DNA of 64,000 bases from Mycobacterium numidiamassiliense (GCF_900157365.1 NZ_FUEZ01000004.1:2157066-2221065), one strand, 5' to 3'; positions 16,571-25,453 are shown, numbered from the stretch's first letter. Program-made: numbers and translations. The notes: generated by a model from the sequence alone, not told the origin.

Positions 16571-18193
16571 GTGAGTGAATGGACCATCGGGGCGGTCTTC
16601 GATGCCATCGCCGACGTCGTGCCCGACCGCTTGATGACGGTATGCGGAGATCGGCGAAGCACCTTCGCGCAGACGGCGGACCGCACCCGTCGGCTCGCGA
16701 ACTTTCTGGCCGCCAAGGGGTTCGGGGCCCATCGTGAACGCGACAACCTGGAACGCTGGGAATGCGGACAGGATCGCGTGGCGCTGATCATGCACAACGA
16801 CCTCTACGCCGACATGGTGATCGGTTGTCTCAAGGCGCGCACCGTCCCGGTCAACTTCAACTACAACTACACGCCGCGCGAGCTCGGTGAGCTGCTCGAC
16901 TACGTGCAGCCACGGGTGGTGATCTACCACCGCTCGCTGGGCACCAAGTTCGCCGACGTGCTTCCGCCCGATAGTGCCGACCTATTGGTGTCCGTAGACG
17001 ACGGAAGCACCGACCAGGAACTGCCCGGTGCGGTTCGGTTGGACGACGTTCTGGCGCAGGGGGATACGGATCAGGGCGTGACCGGATCGCCCGATGATCT
17101 GTTGATGATCTGCACCGGCGGCACCACCGGCCGGCCCAAGGGCGTGCTGTGGCGACAGTCCGACATCTACGTCTCGTCGATGGTGGGCGCGGACCATGAG
17201 TCCGCCAACGAGATTCACGACAAGGTGCGCGGCTGCGGCCCGGCGTGGTTCGCGGTCTCGCCGCTGATGCACGCCGCCGGCATGTGGACGGCCTTCTCAG
17301 CGGTCATGAGCGGCACGCCCGTGGTGCTCTACGACACGAGTAAGAAGCTTGATCCGCAATCGGTGTGGGAGACGGCCGAGCGCGAGAAGGTCGGCATGAT
17401 GACAATGGTCGGCGACGCGTACGCCGCGCCGTTGGTTGCCGAGCTGCGGCGTGGTCCATACGACTTGTCGTCGCTGTATGGGATCGGCACCGGCGGGGCC
17501 GCAACGAATCCCAGATACCAGCAGGCGTTGCTGGAACTGCTGCCCCAGATCACGCTCATCAACGGGTATGGCTCGTCGGAAACCGGGAACGTGGGCTTCG
17601 GGCGAAGTAGTGGTGACACGCGAACCGACACCTTTACCCTGCGCGAGGGTGCACTGGTTCTCTCCGAGGACTACAGCCATTTCCTCGCGCCCGGCGAGCA
17701 GGAAGTGGGTTGGGTCGCCAGGGAGGGCCGGATCCCGCTCGGATACTTCAATGATCCCGAGGCCACCCGCAAGACCTTCCCTGAGGTCGCCGGAAGGCGG
17801 GTAGTGGTCTCGGGCGACCGCGCGGGTCTGGAATCGGACGGCACATTGCGGTTGTTCGGCCGCGACTCGCTGGTGGTAAACACCGGCGGCGAAAAGGTTT
17901 TCGTCGAAGAGGTCGAGGAAGTCCTGCGCGCCCACCCGGCGATCGCCGACGCACTGGTCGTTGGCCGTCCGAGTGAACGCTGGGGCGAAGAACTGGTCGC
18001 GCTCGTCGAACTCCGTGACGAAGCCAGCACGGGTCGCGAGCCGCTACAAACACACTGCAGGGCGCAGCTGGCGCGGTTCAAAGTGCCCAAGGAGTTCATT
18101 TTCGTCGAACACGTCCAGCGGTTGGGCAACGGCAAGGCAGATTACCGCTGGGCCAAGCGCCTGGCTCACGAGAAAGCGCCGATTTCGAAATGA
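16571..18193 (+). CDS. acyl-CoA synthetase, FadD19/FadD17-like
   Basis: A 540-residue ATP-dependent CoA ligase. The P-loop is ICTGGTTGRPKG (residues 180-191), the A5 motif NGYGSSETG, the hinge SGDRAGLESDGTLRLFGRDS and the C-terminal lysine Lys522 in GNGKADYRWAKR. The motifs TGGTTG.PKGV.WR and KADYRWAK are those of the FadD19 group, which in M. tuberculosis activates sterol side chains; a steroid- or isoprenoid-type acid is therefore a reasonable guess. GTG 16571 is the best start because the frame upstream lies inside the crotonase gene; it lacks a strong ribosome site. It overlaps the amidohydrolase as ATGA. The ligase at 35062-36729 is its closest relative in the window. Confidence 0.9.
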   Translation: MSEWTIGAVFDAIADVVPDRLMTVCGDRRSTFAQTADRTRRLANFLAAKGFGAHRERDNLERWECGQDRVALIMHNDLYADMVIGCLKARTVPVNFNYNYTPRELGELLDYVQPRVVIYHRSLGTKFADVLPPDSADLLVSVDDGSTDQELPGAVRLDDVLAQGDTDQGVTGSPDDLLMICTGGTTGRPKGVLWRQSDIYVSSMVGADHESANEIHDKVRGCGPAWFAVSPLMHAAGMWTAFSAVMSGTPVVLYDTSKKLDPQSVWETAEREKVGMMTMVGDAYAAPLVAELRRGPYDLSSLYGIGTGGAATNPRYQQALLELLPQITLINGYGSSETGNVGFGRSSGDTRTDTFTLREGALVLSEDYSHFLAPGEQEVGWVAREGRIPLGYFNDPEATRKTFPEVAGRRVVVSGDRAGLESDGTLRLFGRDSLVVNTGGEKVFVEEVEEVLRAHPAIADALVVGRPSERWGEELVALVELRDEASTGREPLQTHCRAQLARFKVPKEFIFVEHVQRLGNGKADYRWAKRLAHEKAPISK

Positions 18194-19032
18194 CAGCAAG
18201 CTCAGTCGGTCACGTCATCGATTGCCTCGTCAATGTTCACTTCGGTGAGACCGAGCAACAACCCACCTGGATGCTCAAGGTGCGCGACGACTATTTCAAA
18301 GGCCCCGAGTCGATGTTCGCGCCCGTCGACCTGTCGGCGTTGCTGGACGAGATGGATGAACAGGGTGTGCGCAGGGCGATCCTGATGGACAGCCTCGCCA
18401 AGCCGTCGGTGACCGCGCGCAAATTCGTCGAGGACAGGCCGGACCGATTCGCGTTGGCCATCGGCGGTTTCAACCTGTTGCGGCCGATGCCCGGGCTAAG
18501 GGAACTCAGTGCCCTCGTCAAGGATCTGCCGATCGCGTATGCGGCTGTGGGGCCCAGCTTTTGGGGCGATGGACAGTACCCGCCCAGCGATGCCGTGTAT
18601 TACCCGCTCTACACCAAATGCGCCGAGCTCGAGGTGCCGCTGTGCATCAATACCGGCCTTCCCGGCCCCCCGATCCCCGGCGAGGCGCAGAATCCCATCC
18701 ATCTCGACCGCGTCTGCGTGCGGTTTCCCGAACTCAAGCTCTGCATGATTCACGGTGCCGACCCGTGGTGGGACCTCGCGATCCGGCTGCTGATCAAATA
18801 CAGCAACCTTCGTCTGATGACGTCGGCGTGGTCGCCCAAGCGGCTGCCGGAAAGCCTGGTGCACTACATGCGGACGCGCGGCCCCAACAAGGTGATCTAC
18901 GGATCGGACTGGCCGGTATTGAAGATGCGCCGGGTGATCCCCGAAGCGCGTGCGCTGGACCTTCCCGCTGAGGTATTGGACAACTACCTCTATAACAATG
19001 CAGAGGAATTCTTCTTCGACCGCTTGTCTTAG
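18190..19032 (+). CDS. amidohydrolase 2-family (TIM-barrel) protein
   Basis: A 280-residue amidohydrolase-2 protein, relatives of which include decarboxylases (ACMSD-like) and hydrolases. The N-terminal metal motif is reduced to IDCLVNVHFG rather than DxHxH; LCMIHGADPWWDLA holds a barrel histidine, and VIYGSDWPVLKM keeps the C-terminal aspartate. It is translationally coupled to the ligase upstream (ATGA) and followed 36 bases later by the acyl-CoA dehydrogenase pair, so it acts in the same route, perhaps on a CoA-bound or ring-opened acid. This is one of four complete members in the window (26298, 55051 and 56115 are the others). Confidence 0.85.
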   Translation: MTASSVGHVIDCLVNVHFGETEQQPTWMLKVRDDYFKGPESMFAPVDLSALLDEMDEQGVRRAILMDSLAKPSVTARKFVEDRPDRFALAIGGFNLLRPMPGLRELSALVKDLPIAYAAVGPSFWGDGQYPPSDAVYYPLYTKCAELEVPLCINTGLPGPPIPGEAQNPIHLDRVCVRFPELKLCMIHGADPWWDLAIRLLIKYSNLRLMTSAWSPKRLPESLVHYMRTRGPNKVIYGSDWPVLKMRRVIPEARALDLPAEVLDNYLYNNAEEFFFDRLS

Positions 19033-19068
19033 ACGTCGACTGAATACCCCCAAGAGGAGCACTGAGGA

Positions 19069-20133
19069 ATGGACCGCTACGAACTGCGCAGGATTGACTA
19101 CAGCCTGTCCGAGGACCACGTGGATCTGCAGACGGTCTACAAGCAGTTCTTCAAGACCCATTGCCCGATCGAAACGGTCCGTGCGGCAGAGGCTTCCGGT
19201 TTCGACAAGGATCTGTGGGAGCGGCTGTGCGCGATGGGTGCCACGACCATGGCACTGCCGGAGTCCAGCGGCGGCGACGGCGCGACACTGGTCGACCTCA
19301 CCTTGGTGGCCGAGGAGATCGGCCGGTCGCTGGCACCGGTTCCGTGGATCGACCATGTCTGTGCCGCCCGGTTGCTGGCCAGTCTGGACGCACTGGGTGA
19401 TGACACCGCGGGTGTCGTCCACGGAGAGCAGCTCGCGGCCCTGGACGTGCGCATCGACAGCGTGTCGGGTGCCCGGTTGATTCCCACCGGATCGATCGCC
19501 GACCACATCATCGTTCGCGACGGGGACCAGGTTGTCCGTCTGACGTTTGGTACCCGGCCCGCCAAGGTCGACAACATCGGCCGGCTACCGATGGCCTGGG
19601 TGGACCCGGCCGCCGCCGACACCCGAACGGTCGTTGCTCAAGGGTCCGATGCGATAGCGAAATACCAACGGGCGCTCGATGAATGGCGGTTGTTGACCGC
19701 CGCGGCGCTGGTCGGCCTGGTCGACGAGACGATGACGATCGCGGCGGAGTTCGCCAAGACCCGCTACACGCTGGGGGTGCCCATCTCCACATTGCAGGGC
19801 ATCTCCCATCCGTTGGCGAATATAGCCATCTCCGTCCAAGGCGGGCGGAACCTCGCGCGCCGCGCCGCCTGGTTCCTGGACAACGAGCCCGACGAGCGTC
19901 CGGAGCTGGCGCCGTCGGCGTTCGTGTTCATGTCGGAGGAGGCCGCCAAGGCGGCGACCATGGCCGTGCACATTCAAGGGGGACTTGGTGTTTCGTCGGA
20001 AGCCGCCGCGACCGCATATCTGGTGCGTGCCAGGGGCTGGCCGCTGGCCGCCGGCGATCCCGGTGCAACCGCCACGCGCATCGCCGAGATCGTGACCGCC
20101 CGCGAGAGCGCGGCGCAGGCCGTTCGGGCCTAG
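19069..20133 (+). CDS. acyl-CoA dehydrogenase subunit, non-catalytic type
   Basis: A 354-residue acyl-CoA dehydrogenase homologue, shorter than the usual 380-400. The N-terminal helical domain and QGGLGVSSEAAATAYLVRARGW of the C-terminal domain are visible, but the GxGTxEIQ block with the catalytic base is missing and the FAD-binding signature of the beta domain is poorly kept. In mycobacterial steroid degradation, such proteins pair with a full subunit in alpha2beta2 dehydrogenases (FadE26-27, FadE28-29). The partner is almost certainly the next gene, 12 bases downstream. ATG 19069 follows AAGAGGAG. Confidence 0.88.
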   Translation: MDRYELRRIDYSLSEDHVDLQTVYKQFFKTHCPIETVRAAEASGFDKDLWERLCAMGATTMALPESSGGDGATLVDLTLVAEEIGRSLAPVPWIDHVCAARLLASLDALGDDTAGVVHGEQLAALDVRIDSVSGARLIPTGSIADHIIVRDGDQVVRLTFGTRPAKVDNIGRLPMAWVDPAAADTRTVVAQGSDAIAKYQRALDEWRLLTAAALVGLVDETMTIAAEFAKTRYTLGVPISTLQGISHPLANIAISVQGGRNLARRAAWFLDNEPDERPELAPSAFVFMSEEAAKAATMAVHIQGGLGVSSEAAATAYLVRARGWPLAAGDPGATATRIAEIVTARESAAQAVRA

Positions 20134-20145
20134 GAAGGAGACACC

Positions 20146-21339
20146 ATGGATTTCTCCCGCGTCGAGCTCGCCGACGAGGACAGGGCCTTTTTCGACGAGG
20201 CCCGAAGCTTTTTGGCCACGCACGTCACCGAGGAAGTCAGGCGGCGCGACCGAGAGACGGGCGATAACTTCGACGAGGGCGTGCACTTGGCCCTCGGTGC
20301 CGAGGGGTATCTGGAAAAGGAATGGAAGCCGTCGAGCGAGGGCGGATTCAGCCGGGTGCGTCGGCGCATCTGGGAGCTGGAGAAGCGTCGGGCGCACGTG
20401 CCATGGGTGACCTGGGGTACCACCGCGATGGTGGCGCGCTCGGTGGAGAAATTCGGCAAGCCCGAGCTCGTCGAGGAGGTGCTCCCGAAGGTCTTCAGCG
20501 GCCACGTCCGGTTGTGCCTGGGTTACACCGAACCCGAAGGTGGATCCGATATCGCCACCTGTAAGACGCGGGCGGTGCGCGATGGCGACAGCTGGCTGAT
20601 CAACGGCTCGAAGATGTTCACCACCGGCGCGCACAACTGCCAATATGTATTCCTGATCACCAACACCGACCCCGAGGCGCGAAAGCACAAGAGCCTCACC
20701 ATGTTTCTTGTTCCATTGAACTTGCCGGGCATCGAGATCCAGGGCATCCGCACCGTCGACGGCGACCGCACCAACATCGTCTATTACAGCGATGTCCGGG
20801 TCGACGACAAGTACCGGCTCGGTGACGTCAACGGAGGCTGGACGGTGCTGCGCGAGCCGCTCAACGTCGAGCACGGCGCCGTCGCGGCTGCACCCGACGG
20901 GTTGCAGGACCCGTCGATCATGATGCATCAGGCCGGTTTCATGGCCCAGGCGGTGGACAAAGCCGTGACCCGAGTCAGCCAGCCGGATCCCAACGGACGC
21001 CGTCCGGTCGACGACAAATCGGTGGCTTATCGCCTGGGACGCAGCTTCGCTCGGTTGGAGGCCGCGTTGAGTTCGCCGAGCATCTTTGGGCGGGTTGCCA
21101 TCGCACAAACCATGCGGGACATCTCTCCGGACCTGATGGACTTGCACGGGGCCGCAGCGACGTTGCCGTTCGGGGCCGACGGGGCCGCCGACGACGGCAG
21201 TGCCGAGTACGCGTATCGCTTCGCCCCGCTGGCCGGAATTTACGGGGGCACGCTAGAGGTGTTCCGCAACATGATCGCCCAGCACGTGCTTGGGCTGGGC
21301 AAGCCCAATTACTCGCCGCCGGTGGCGAAAGTCTCCTGA
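20146..21339 (+). CDS. acyl-CoA dehydrogenase, partner subunit
   Basis: A 397-residue acyl-CoA dehydrogenase. The beta-domain FAD motif CLGYTEPEGGSD is intact (about residues 124-135), WLINGSKMFTTGAH follows, and the C-terminus has GIYGGTLEVFRNMIAQHVLGLGKP. The medium-chain family glutamate position is Gly, as in members whose base lies on another helix. It is preceded by AAGGAG and lies 12 bases after the non-catalytic homologue, strongly suggesting a heteromeric enzyme. It ends the operon that began at 15697. Probable reaction: dehydrogenation of the CoA ester made by the FadD19-like ligase. Confidence 0.91.
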   Translation: MDFSRVELADEDRAFFDEARSFLATHVTEEVRRRDRETGDNFDEGVHLALGAEGYLEKEWKPSSEGGFSRVRRRIWELEKRRAHVPWVTWGTTAMVARSVEKFGKPELVEEVLPKVFSGHVRLCLGYTEPEGGSDIATCKTRAVRDGDSWLINGSKMFTTGAHNCQYVFLITNTDPEARKHKSLTMFLVPLNLPGIEIQGIRTVDGDRTNIVYYSDVRVDDKYRLGDVNGGWTVLREPLNVEHGAVAAAPDGLQDPSIMMHQAGFMAQAVDKAVTRVSQPDPNGRRPVDDKSVAYRLGRSFARLEAALSSPSIFGRVAIAQTMRDISPDLMDLHGAAATLPFGADGAADDGSAEYAYRFAPLAGIYGGTLEVFRNMIAQHVLGLGKPNYSPPVAKVS

Positions 21340-21388
21340 TCCCGACTCGACGAGCCGCACAATAGTTGCCCCCCTAGCTGAAGCGGGA

Positions 21389-21404
21389 ATACCCCCCGGG
21401 GGAT
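21389..21404. promoter_or_regulatory. CsoR/CstR-type operator 1
   Basis: ATACCCCCCGGGGGAT, a near-palindrome of a C-tract and G-tract flanked by AT, lies 40-55 bases before the repressor start at 21444 and just upstream of a TTATCAT -10-like sequence. The sequence GGGAATACCCCC that contains its left half is repeated exactly before the AhpD-like gene (25851-25862). C-tract/G-tract palindromes of this form are the usual targets of CsoR-family repressors, so autoregulation is likely. Confidence 0.62.
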
Positions 21405-21443
21405 GATGGCTTATCATTGCTCGTAACAGGCAAGGGGACAGCA

Positions 21444-21713
21444 ATGGTCGGAGACGAAGACAGCATCGCCGCAGTACTGAATCGACTGCGGCGAGCACAG
21501 GGTCAATTGGCCGGCGTCATCTCGATGATCGAGCAAGGGCGCGACTGTAAGGACGTGGTCACGCAGCTTGCCGCTGTCTCGCGCGCGCTGGATCGCGCCG
21601 GATTCAAGATCGTCGCCACCGGTATGCGCGAATGCACAACCGGAAAAGGGGCTAAGGGCAAGAAGCCGCTGACCGAAGACGAACTGGAGAAGCTCTTCCT
21701 CGCGCTGGCCTAG
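21444..21713 (+). CDS. CsoR/RcnR-family repressor, CstR-like
   Basis: An 89-residue all-helical DUF156 repressor. VLNRLRRAQGQLAGVISMIE forms helix 1 with the DNA-contacting basic residues, and GRDCKDVVTQLAAVSRAL is the family core. The sensing cysteines are Cys35 and Cys64. The histidine that completes the copper site of CsoR four residues before the second cysteine is Gly60 here. Two cysteines without histidine, and GRDCKDVVTQ itself, resemble CstR, which senses persulfides, rather than copper-sensing CsoR. ATG 21444 follows AAGGGGA; the frame extends 9 codons upstream without support. It is followed by a strong hairpin and sits before mmpS-mmpL. Confidence 0.87.
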   Translation: MVGDEDSIAAVLNRLRRAQGQLAGVISMIEQGRDCKDVVTQLAAVSRALDRAGFKIVATGMRECTTGKGAKGKKPLTEDELEKLFLALA

Positions 21714-21732
21714 GGGCTCGATCGCTCCCGAC

Positions 21733-21770
21733 ATGCGGCCTACTGACGCTCTGACGTCAGTAGGCCGCAT
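21733..21770. terminator. 16-bp perfect inverted repeat after the CsoR-like gene
   Basis: ATGCGGCCTACTGACG and its exact complement are separated by CTCTGA, giving a very stable hairpin 19 bases after the repressor stop. There is no run of T after it, as is common for mycobacterial terminators. It probably ends the repressor transcript before the mmpS promoter. A second small hairpin (CGCTTGC-CCA-GCAAGCG) lies at 21820-21836; otherwise the 204-base gap holds only the operator described next. Confidence 0.65.
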
Positions 21771-21860
21771 CAATCTGGTCTCGAAGACTCATCTTCGGTT
21801 TTGAAGGCTGCCCGCAGCACGCTTGCCCAGCAAGCGAATCGCAGTGCTCTGCATGTGCAT

Positions 21861-21883
21861 ATACTATACCGGGTAGGGTATAT
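21861..21883. promoter_or_regulatory. CsoR/CstR-type operator 2 upstream of mmpS-mmpL
   Basis: The stretch ATACTATACCGGGTAGGGTA followed by TAT contains TATACC and GGTATA-like arms around GGGTAG. It is a weaker match to the ATACCC/GGGTAT pattern of sites 1 and 3, but lies 35-57 bases before the GTG at 21918, overlapping the likely promoter of mmpS-mmpL. Control by the neighbouring CsoR/CstR-like protein is inferred. Confidence 0.5.
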
Positions 21884-21917
21884 GCCGGCGGGTGTCGGGG
21901 AAAGCGAGGAGGTTGAC

Positions 21918-22457
21918 GTGCGGCCAGTCAACGTTGTGCGCAACGGCATCTCAACGGCCCTGCTGCGGCACGCTGACCCGACGCGCAACCGACCTGACGG
22001 AGCGACTAAACCAATGGGCAGACCAATGTTGACCTTCCTCAAGCGAGCATGGGTGCCGCTTGTGGTGGTGGTCGCGGTTGCCTTTGGTGCTATAGCCGTC
22101 ATGCGGCTGCGCGGCGTTTTCGGCTCCGACGCGATCTTTACCGCGACCGGCAGCAGCGCCGAACCTCTGGAGCCGTCGCATGTCAAGCGGGTGACGTACG
22201 AGATTTACGGGCCCGGAGACACCGCAGGAAGCGTGAGCTACCTCGACACCAAGGCTGCGCCGGAACAGGCGAACTTCACCAGCCTGCCCTGGACTTTCAC
22301 GATCACGACGACGGTGCCGGCCGTGATCGCCAGCGTGGTCGCACAGGGCGATAGCGACACCATCGGGTGCCGCATCACCGTCAACGGTGAGGTCAAGGAC
22401 AAGAAATCCACCGTGGGGCGCCACGCCCAAACTTCCTGTCTGGTGAAGGCCGCATGA
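21918..22457 (+). CDS. MmpS-family accessory protein
   Basis: A membrane-anchored periplasmic partner of MmpL exporters. The core MmpS sequence is MLTFLKRAWVPLVVVVAVAF, with one N-terminal transmembrane helix, then a beta-rich domain with VTYEIYGPGDTAGSVSYLD, LPWTFTITTT and DTIGCRITVNGEVKD as in MmpS4/MmpS5; the two cysteines in IGCRI and TSCLV are conserved. I give GTG 21918 because AGGAGG lies 5 bases upstream, making 179 residues with a 32-residue hydrophilic extension before MGRPMLTF; ATG 22014 or 22026 would give the usual 143 or so residues. It overlaps mmpL as ATGA. Confidence 0.85.
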   Translation: MRPVNVVRNGISTALLRHADPTRNRPDGATKPMGRPMLTFLKRAWVPLVVVVAVAFGAIAVMRLRGVFGSDAIFTATGSSAEPLEPSHVKRVTYEIYGPGDTAGSVSYLDTKAAPEQANFTSLPWTFTITTTVPAVIASVVAQGDSDTIGCRITVNGEVKDKKSTVGRHAQTSCLVKAA

Positions 22458-25453
22458 ACACCGATCGCGACGCCCGTCCGAAATTCATGCGGTTCGTCCG
22501 CAGGTTCGCGTGGCCCATCATCATCGGGTGGCTACTACTAACCGTGGCCCTGAACGTGCTTGTGCCGCCGATCGAGTCGGTCGCACGCAGCCACGCGGTC
22601 ACGATGTCGCCCCAAGACGCGCCTGCGATGATCGCCGCCAAACGCATCGGCGCAACCTTCCACGAGTCGGACTCCGACAGCATCGCGATGATCGTTCTCG
22701 AGAGCGGTCAACAACTCGGCGACGAGGCGCACGGCTATTACGACGGCTTGGTGACAAAACTGCAGGACGACCCCAAGCACGTGCAGCATGTCCAGAACGT
22801 GTGGGGAGACCCGCTCACCGCCGCCGGCGTCCAGAGCCGCGACGGCAAAGCCGCCTACGTACAACTCAACCTGGCCGGCAACCAGGGCAGCACCCTGGGC
22901 AACGAGTCTGTCGACGCGGTGCGGAAGATCGTCGACAAGTCAGCGCCGCCCAAAGGGCTCAAGGTGTACGTCACCGGTCCGGCGCCGCTGACGACGGACA
23001 TGAACGAAGCCGCCGACAAAAGCATGTTCAAAATGATGGGCGTCACCGGTGTGGTCATCATGATCATGCTGTTCATCGCCTATCGTTCGGTCACCACGAT
23101 GCTTTTGGTTCTGGTCATGGTCGGTTTCGAGATGGGCACGGCCAGAGGGCTCATCGCGCTGTTGGGTAACTACGACCTGCTGGGGTTTTCGACCTTCGTC
23201 GTCGCCATGCTGTCTTCGTTGGCAATCGCGGCCGGCACCGACTACGCGATATTTCTCATCGGTCGCTACCAGGAGGCTCGTCAAGCCGGTCAGGATCGGG
23301 AAGCCGCCTACTACACGATGTTTCGTGGGACCTCGCACATCATCTTGGGCTCGGGGTTGACGATCGCGGGAGCTACCTTCTGTCTGCACTTGGCGCGGCT
23401 GTCGTATTTCAAGGCGCTGGGCATCCCGTCCGCTCTGGGGCTGCTGGTCGTCGTCGCGGGAGCGCTGACCGCGGCGCCGGCCGTCGTCGCGGTGGCCACG
23501 CGGTTTGGTTTGCTCGACCCGAGACGGATGATCAAGACGCGTGGGTGGCGGCGCATCGGCACCGCCACGGTGCGCTGGCCCGGTGCGGTGTTCGCGGCCT
23601 CGCTGGCCATCGCAATCGTCGGCATCCTCATCATGCCGAGCATGAAGGTCAGCTACAACGATCGCTACTACATACCCGACAACTTGCCATCGAATGTCGG
23701 GTATGCGGCCGCGGAGCGCCATTTCAGTGCCGCGACCATGAATCCCGACATCCTCATGATCGAGAGCGATCACGACATGCGGAACAGCGGCGACATGATC
23801 ATTCTCGACCGCCTCGCCAAAGATGTGTTTCGGTCGCCGGGTATCGCGATGGTGCAAAGCATCACCCGGCCGCTGGGCGGGCCGATCGAGCACACGTCGA
23901 TACCGTTCCAGATCAGTGCCCAATCGATTCCGATCCAGCAGAACCTGCAATTCATGAAGGACCGGACGGCCGACATGCTCGCGATGAGCGACGACCTCGG
24001 CGCCATGGTCGGCTCGATGCAGCGGATGCAGGGTTTGCTCGGTCAGATGAGCAGCACGACTCATCACATGGTCGGCGACATGGGCGACATGCAATCCACG
24101 CTGAACGAGATGCGAGACCATCTGGCGGACTTCGACGATTTCGCGAGGCCGTTCCGCAGCTACTTGTATTGGGAACCACATTGTTTCAACATCCCGGTCT
24201 GTTGGGCTTCGAGGTCGGTGTTCGAAGCGATCGACGGTGTGGACAAGTTCAGCGAGAACATGAGCACGCTGGTCAAGGACATGAACAATGTCGACGCGAT
24301 CATTCCCCAGATGCTGGCCCAGTTTCCGCCGATCATCGCCGTCGCGACGTCCATGCAGGGGACGCTGCTCACGATGCACAGCAGCTTCTCGGGTCTGGTC
24401 ACGCAAATGGCCCAGATGACCGATACGGCGAGCGCGATGGGTCAGGCCTTCGACGCCGCCAGGAGTGGCGACTACTTCTATTTGCCCCCGGAAGCGTTCC
24501 AGAATCCCGACTTCCAGCGCGGCCTGAAACTCTTCCTGTCGCCGGATGGCAAGGCCGCGCGCTTCATCATCACCCATGATGCGGACCCGGCCACCCCGGC
24601 AGGCATTTCCGCGGTCAAGCCCGAACTGGCCGCCGCACATGACGCGGTGAAGGGGACGACGCTCACCGGCGCCAAGTTCTATCTCGCCGGGACGGCCGCG
24701 ATCTACCGCGACATCCAGTCCGGTTCCAACTATGACCTGCTGATCGTCGGAATCGCCGCCCTGACACTGATTTTCGTCGTCATGGTGATTATCACGCGGG
24801 CCCTGGTCGCGTCCCTAGTGATCGTCGGTACGGTGCTGCTGTCGCTGGGTGCCGCATTCGGGCTGTCGGTATTGGTGTGGCAACACGTCTTAGGTCTGGA
24901 TCTCAACTGGATCGCACCGGTGTTCGGATTGATCATCCTGCTGGCTGTGGGATCCGATTACAACCTGCTACTGGTGTCACGGTTCCAGGAGGAGATCGGA
25001 GCAGGCCTGAAGACCGGCATCATCCGCTCGATGGGGGAGACCGGCGGTGTCGTCACGGCGGCGGGGCTGGTGTTCGCCTTCACCATGATGTCGATGGCCG
25101 CGAGCGATCTCAGCTCGATTGGCCAGGCCGGCACCACGATCGGCCTCGGCCTGCTATTCGACACCCTGGTCGTGCGCTCCTTGATGACGCCGTCGATCGC
25201 CGCATTGCTGGGGCGCTGGTTCTGGTGGCCGCAGAGAGTGCGCCCTCGTCCGGCCAGCTATATGCTGCGGCCTTTCGGGCCGCGCCGGCTTGTCCGCTCC
25301 CTTCTGCTGGGCGAGGACGCCGATGCGGTCAAGCGGCAGAGACCTTTTGGTTTGGAGATGTCACCGCCGCCGGCGCTGACGGGCATTTCTAGGGCCGATG
25401 GGCCCTACCGGCAAGGGTCGGATGTGGGACATCATTCGAATCATGACGGATGA
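22454..25453 (+). CDS. MmpL-family RND transporter
   Basis: A 999-residue inner-membrane transporter with MmpL topology: one transmembrane helix (residues 18-40), a large periplasmic loop, five helices, a second long periplasmic loop rich in Met and coiled-coil-like (about residues 430-760, MRDHLADFDDFARPF), and five more helices. The proton-relay Asp-Tyr pairs are GTDYAIF (Asp263-Tyr264) and GSDYNLL (Asp835-Tyr836). With its MmpS partner it belongs to the MmpL4/MmpL5 type, which export siderophores and hydrophobic compounds. The cargo here is unknown; the operator upstream suggests induction by metal or sulfur stress, and the surrounding genes would also allow export of an acyl product. Confidence 0.93.
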   Translation: MNTDRDARPKFMRFVRRFAWPIIIGWLLLTVALNVLVPPIESVARSHAVTMSPQDAPAMIAAKRIGATFHESDSDSIAMIVLESGQQLGDEAHGYYDGLVTKLQDDPKHVQHVQNVWGDPLTAAGVQSRDGKAAYVQLNLAGNQGSTLGNESVDAVRKIVDKSAPPKGLKVYVTGPAPLTTDMNEAADKSMFKMMGVTGVVIMIMLFIAYRSVTTMLLVLVMVGFEMGTARGLIALLGNYDLLGFSTFVVAMLSSLAIAAGTDYAIFLIGRYQEARQAGQDREAAYYTMFRGTSHIILGSGLTIAGATFCLHLARLSYFKALGIPSALGLLVVVAGALTAAPAVVAVATRFGLLDPRRMIKTRGWRRIGTATVRWPGAVFAASLAIAIVGILIMPSMKVSYNDRYYIPDNLPSNVGYAAAERHFSAATMNPDILMIESDHDMRNSGDMIILDRLAKDVFRSPGIAMVQSITRPLGGPIEHTSIPFQISAQSIPIQQNLQFMKDRTADMLAMSDDLGAMVGSMQRMQGLLGQMSSTTHHMVGDMGDMQSTLNEMRDHLADFDDFARPFRSYLYWEPHCFNIPVCWASRSVFEAIDGVDKFSENMSTLVKDMNNVDAIIPQMLAQFPPIIAVATSMQGTLLTMHSSFSGLVTQMAQMTDTASAMGQAFDAARSGDYFYLPPEAFQNPDFQRGLKLFLSPDGKAARFIITHDADPATPAGISAVKPELAAAHDAVKGTTLTGAKFYLAGTAAIYRDIQSGSNYDLLIVGIAALTLIFVVMVIITRALVASLVIVGTVLLSLGAAFGLSVLVWQHVLGLDLNWIAPVFGLIILLAVGSDYNLLLVSRFQEEIGAGLKTGIIRSMGETGGVVTAAGLVFAFTMMSMAASDLSSIGQAGTTIGLGLLFDTLVVRSLMTPSIAALLGRWFWWPQRVRPRPASYMLRPFGPRRLVRSLLLGEDADAVKRQRPFGLEMSPPPALTGISRADGPYRQGSDVGHHSNHDG

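Noticed and set aside
19585..21147. 520-residue minus-strand frame across the split dehydrogenase
   Set aside because: No family motifs, opposite to two clear acyl-CoA dehydrogenase genes with good ribosome sites.
22940..24640. 566-residue minus-strand frame inside mmpL
   Set aside because: Arg/His/Asp-rich antisense shadow; the plus strand encodes unmistakable MmpL helices and Asp-Tyr motifs.
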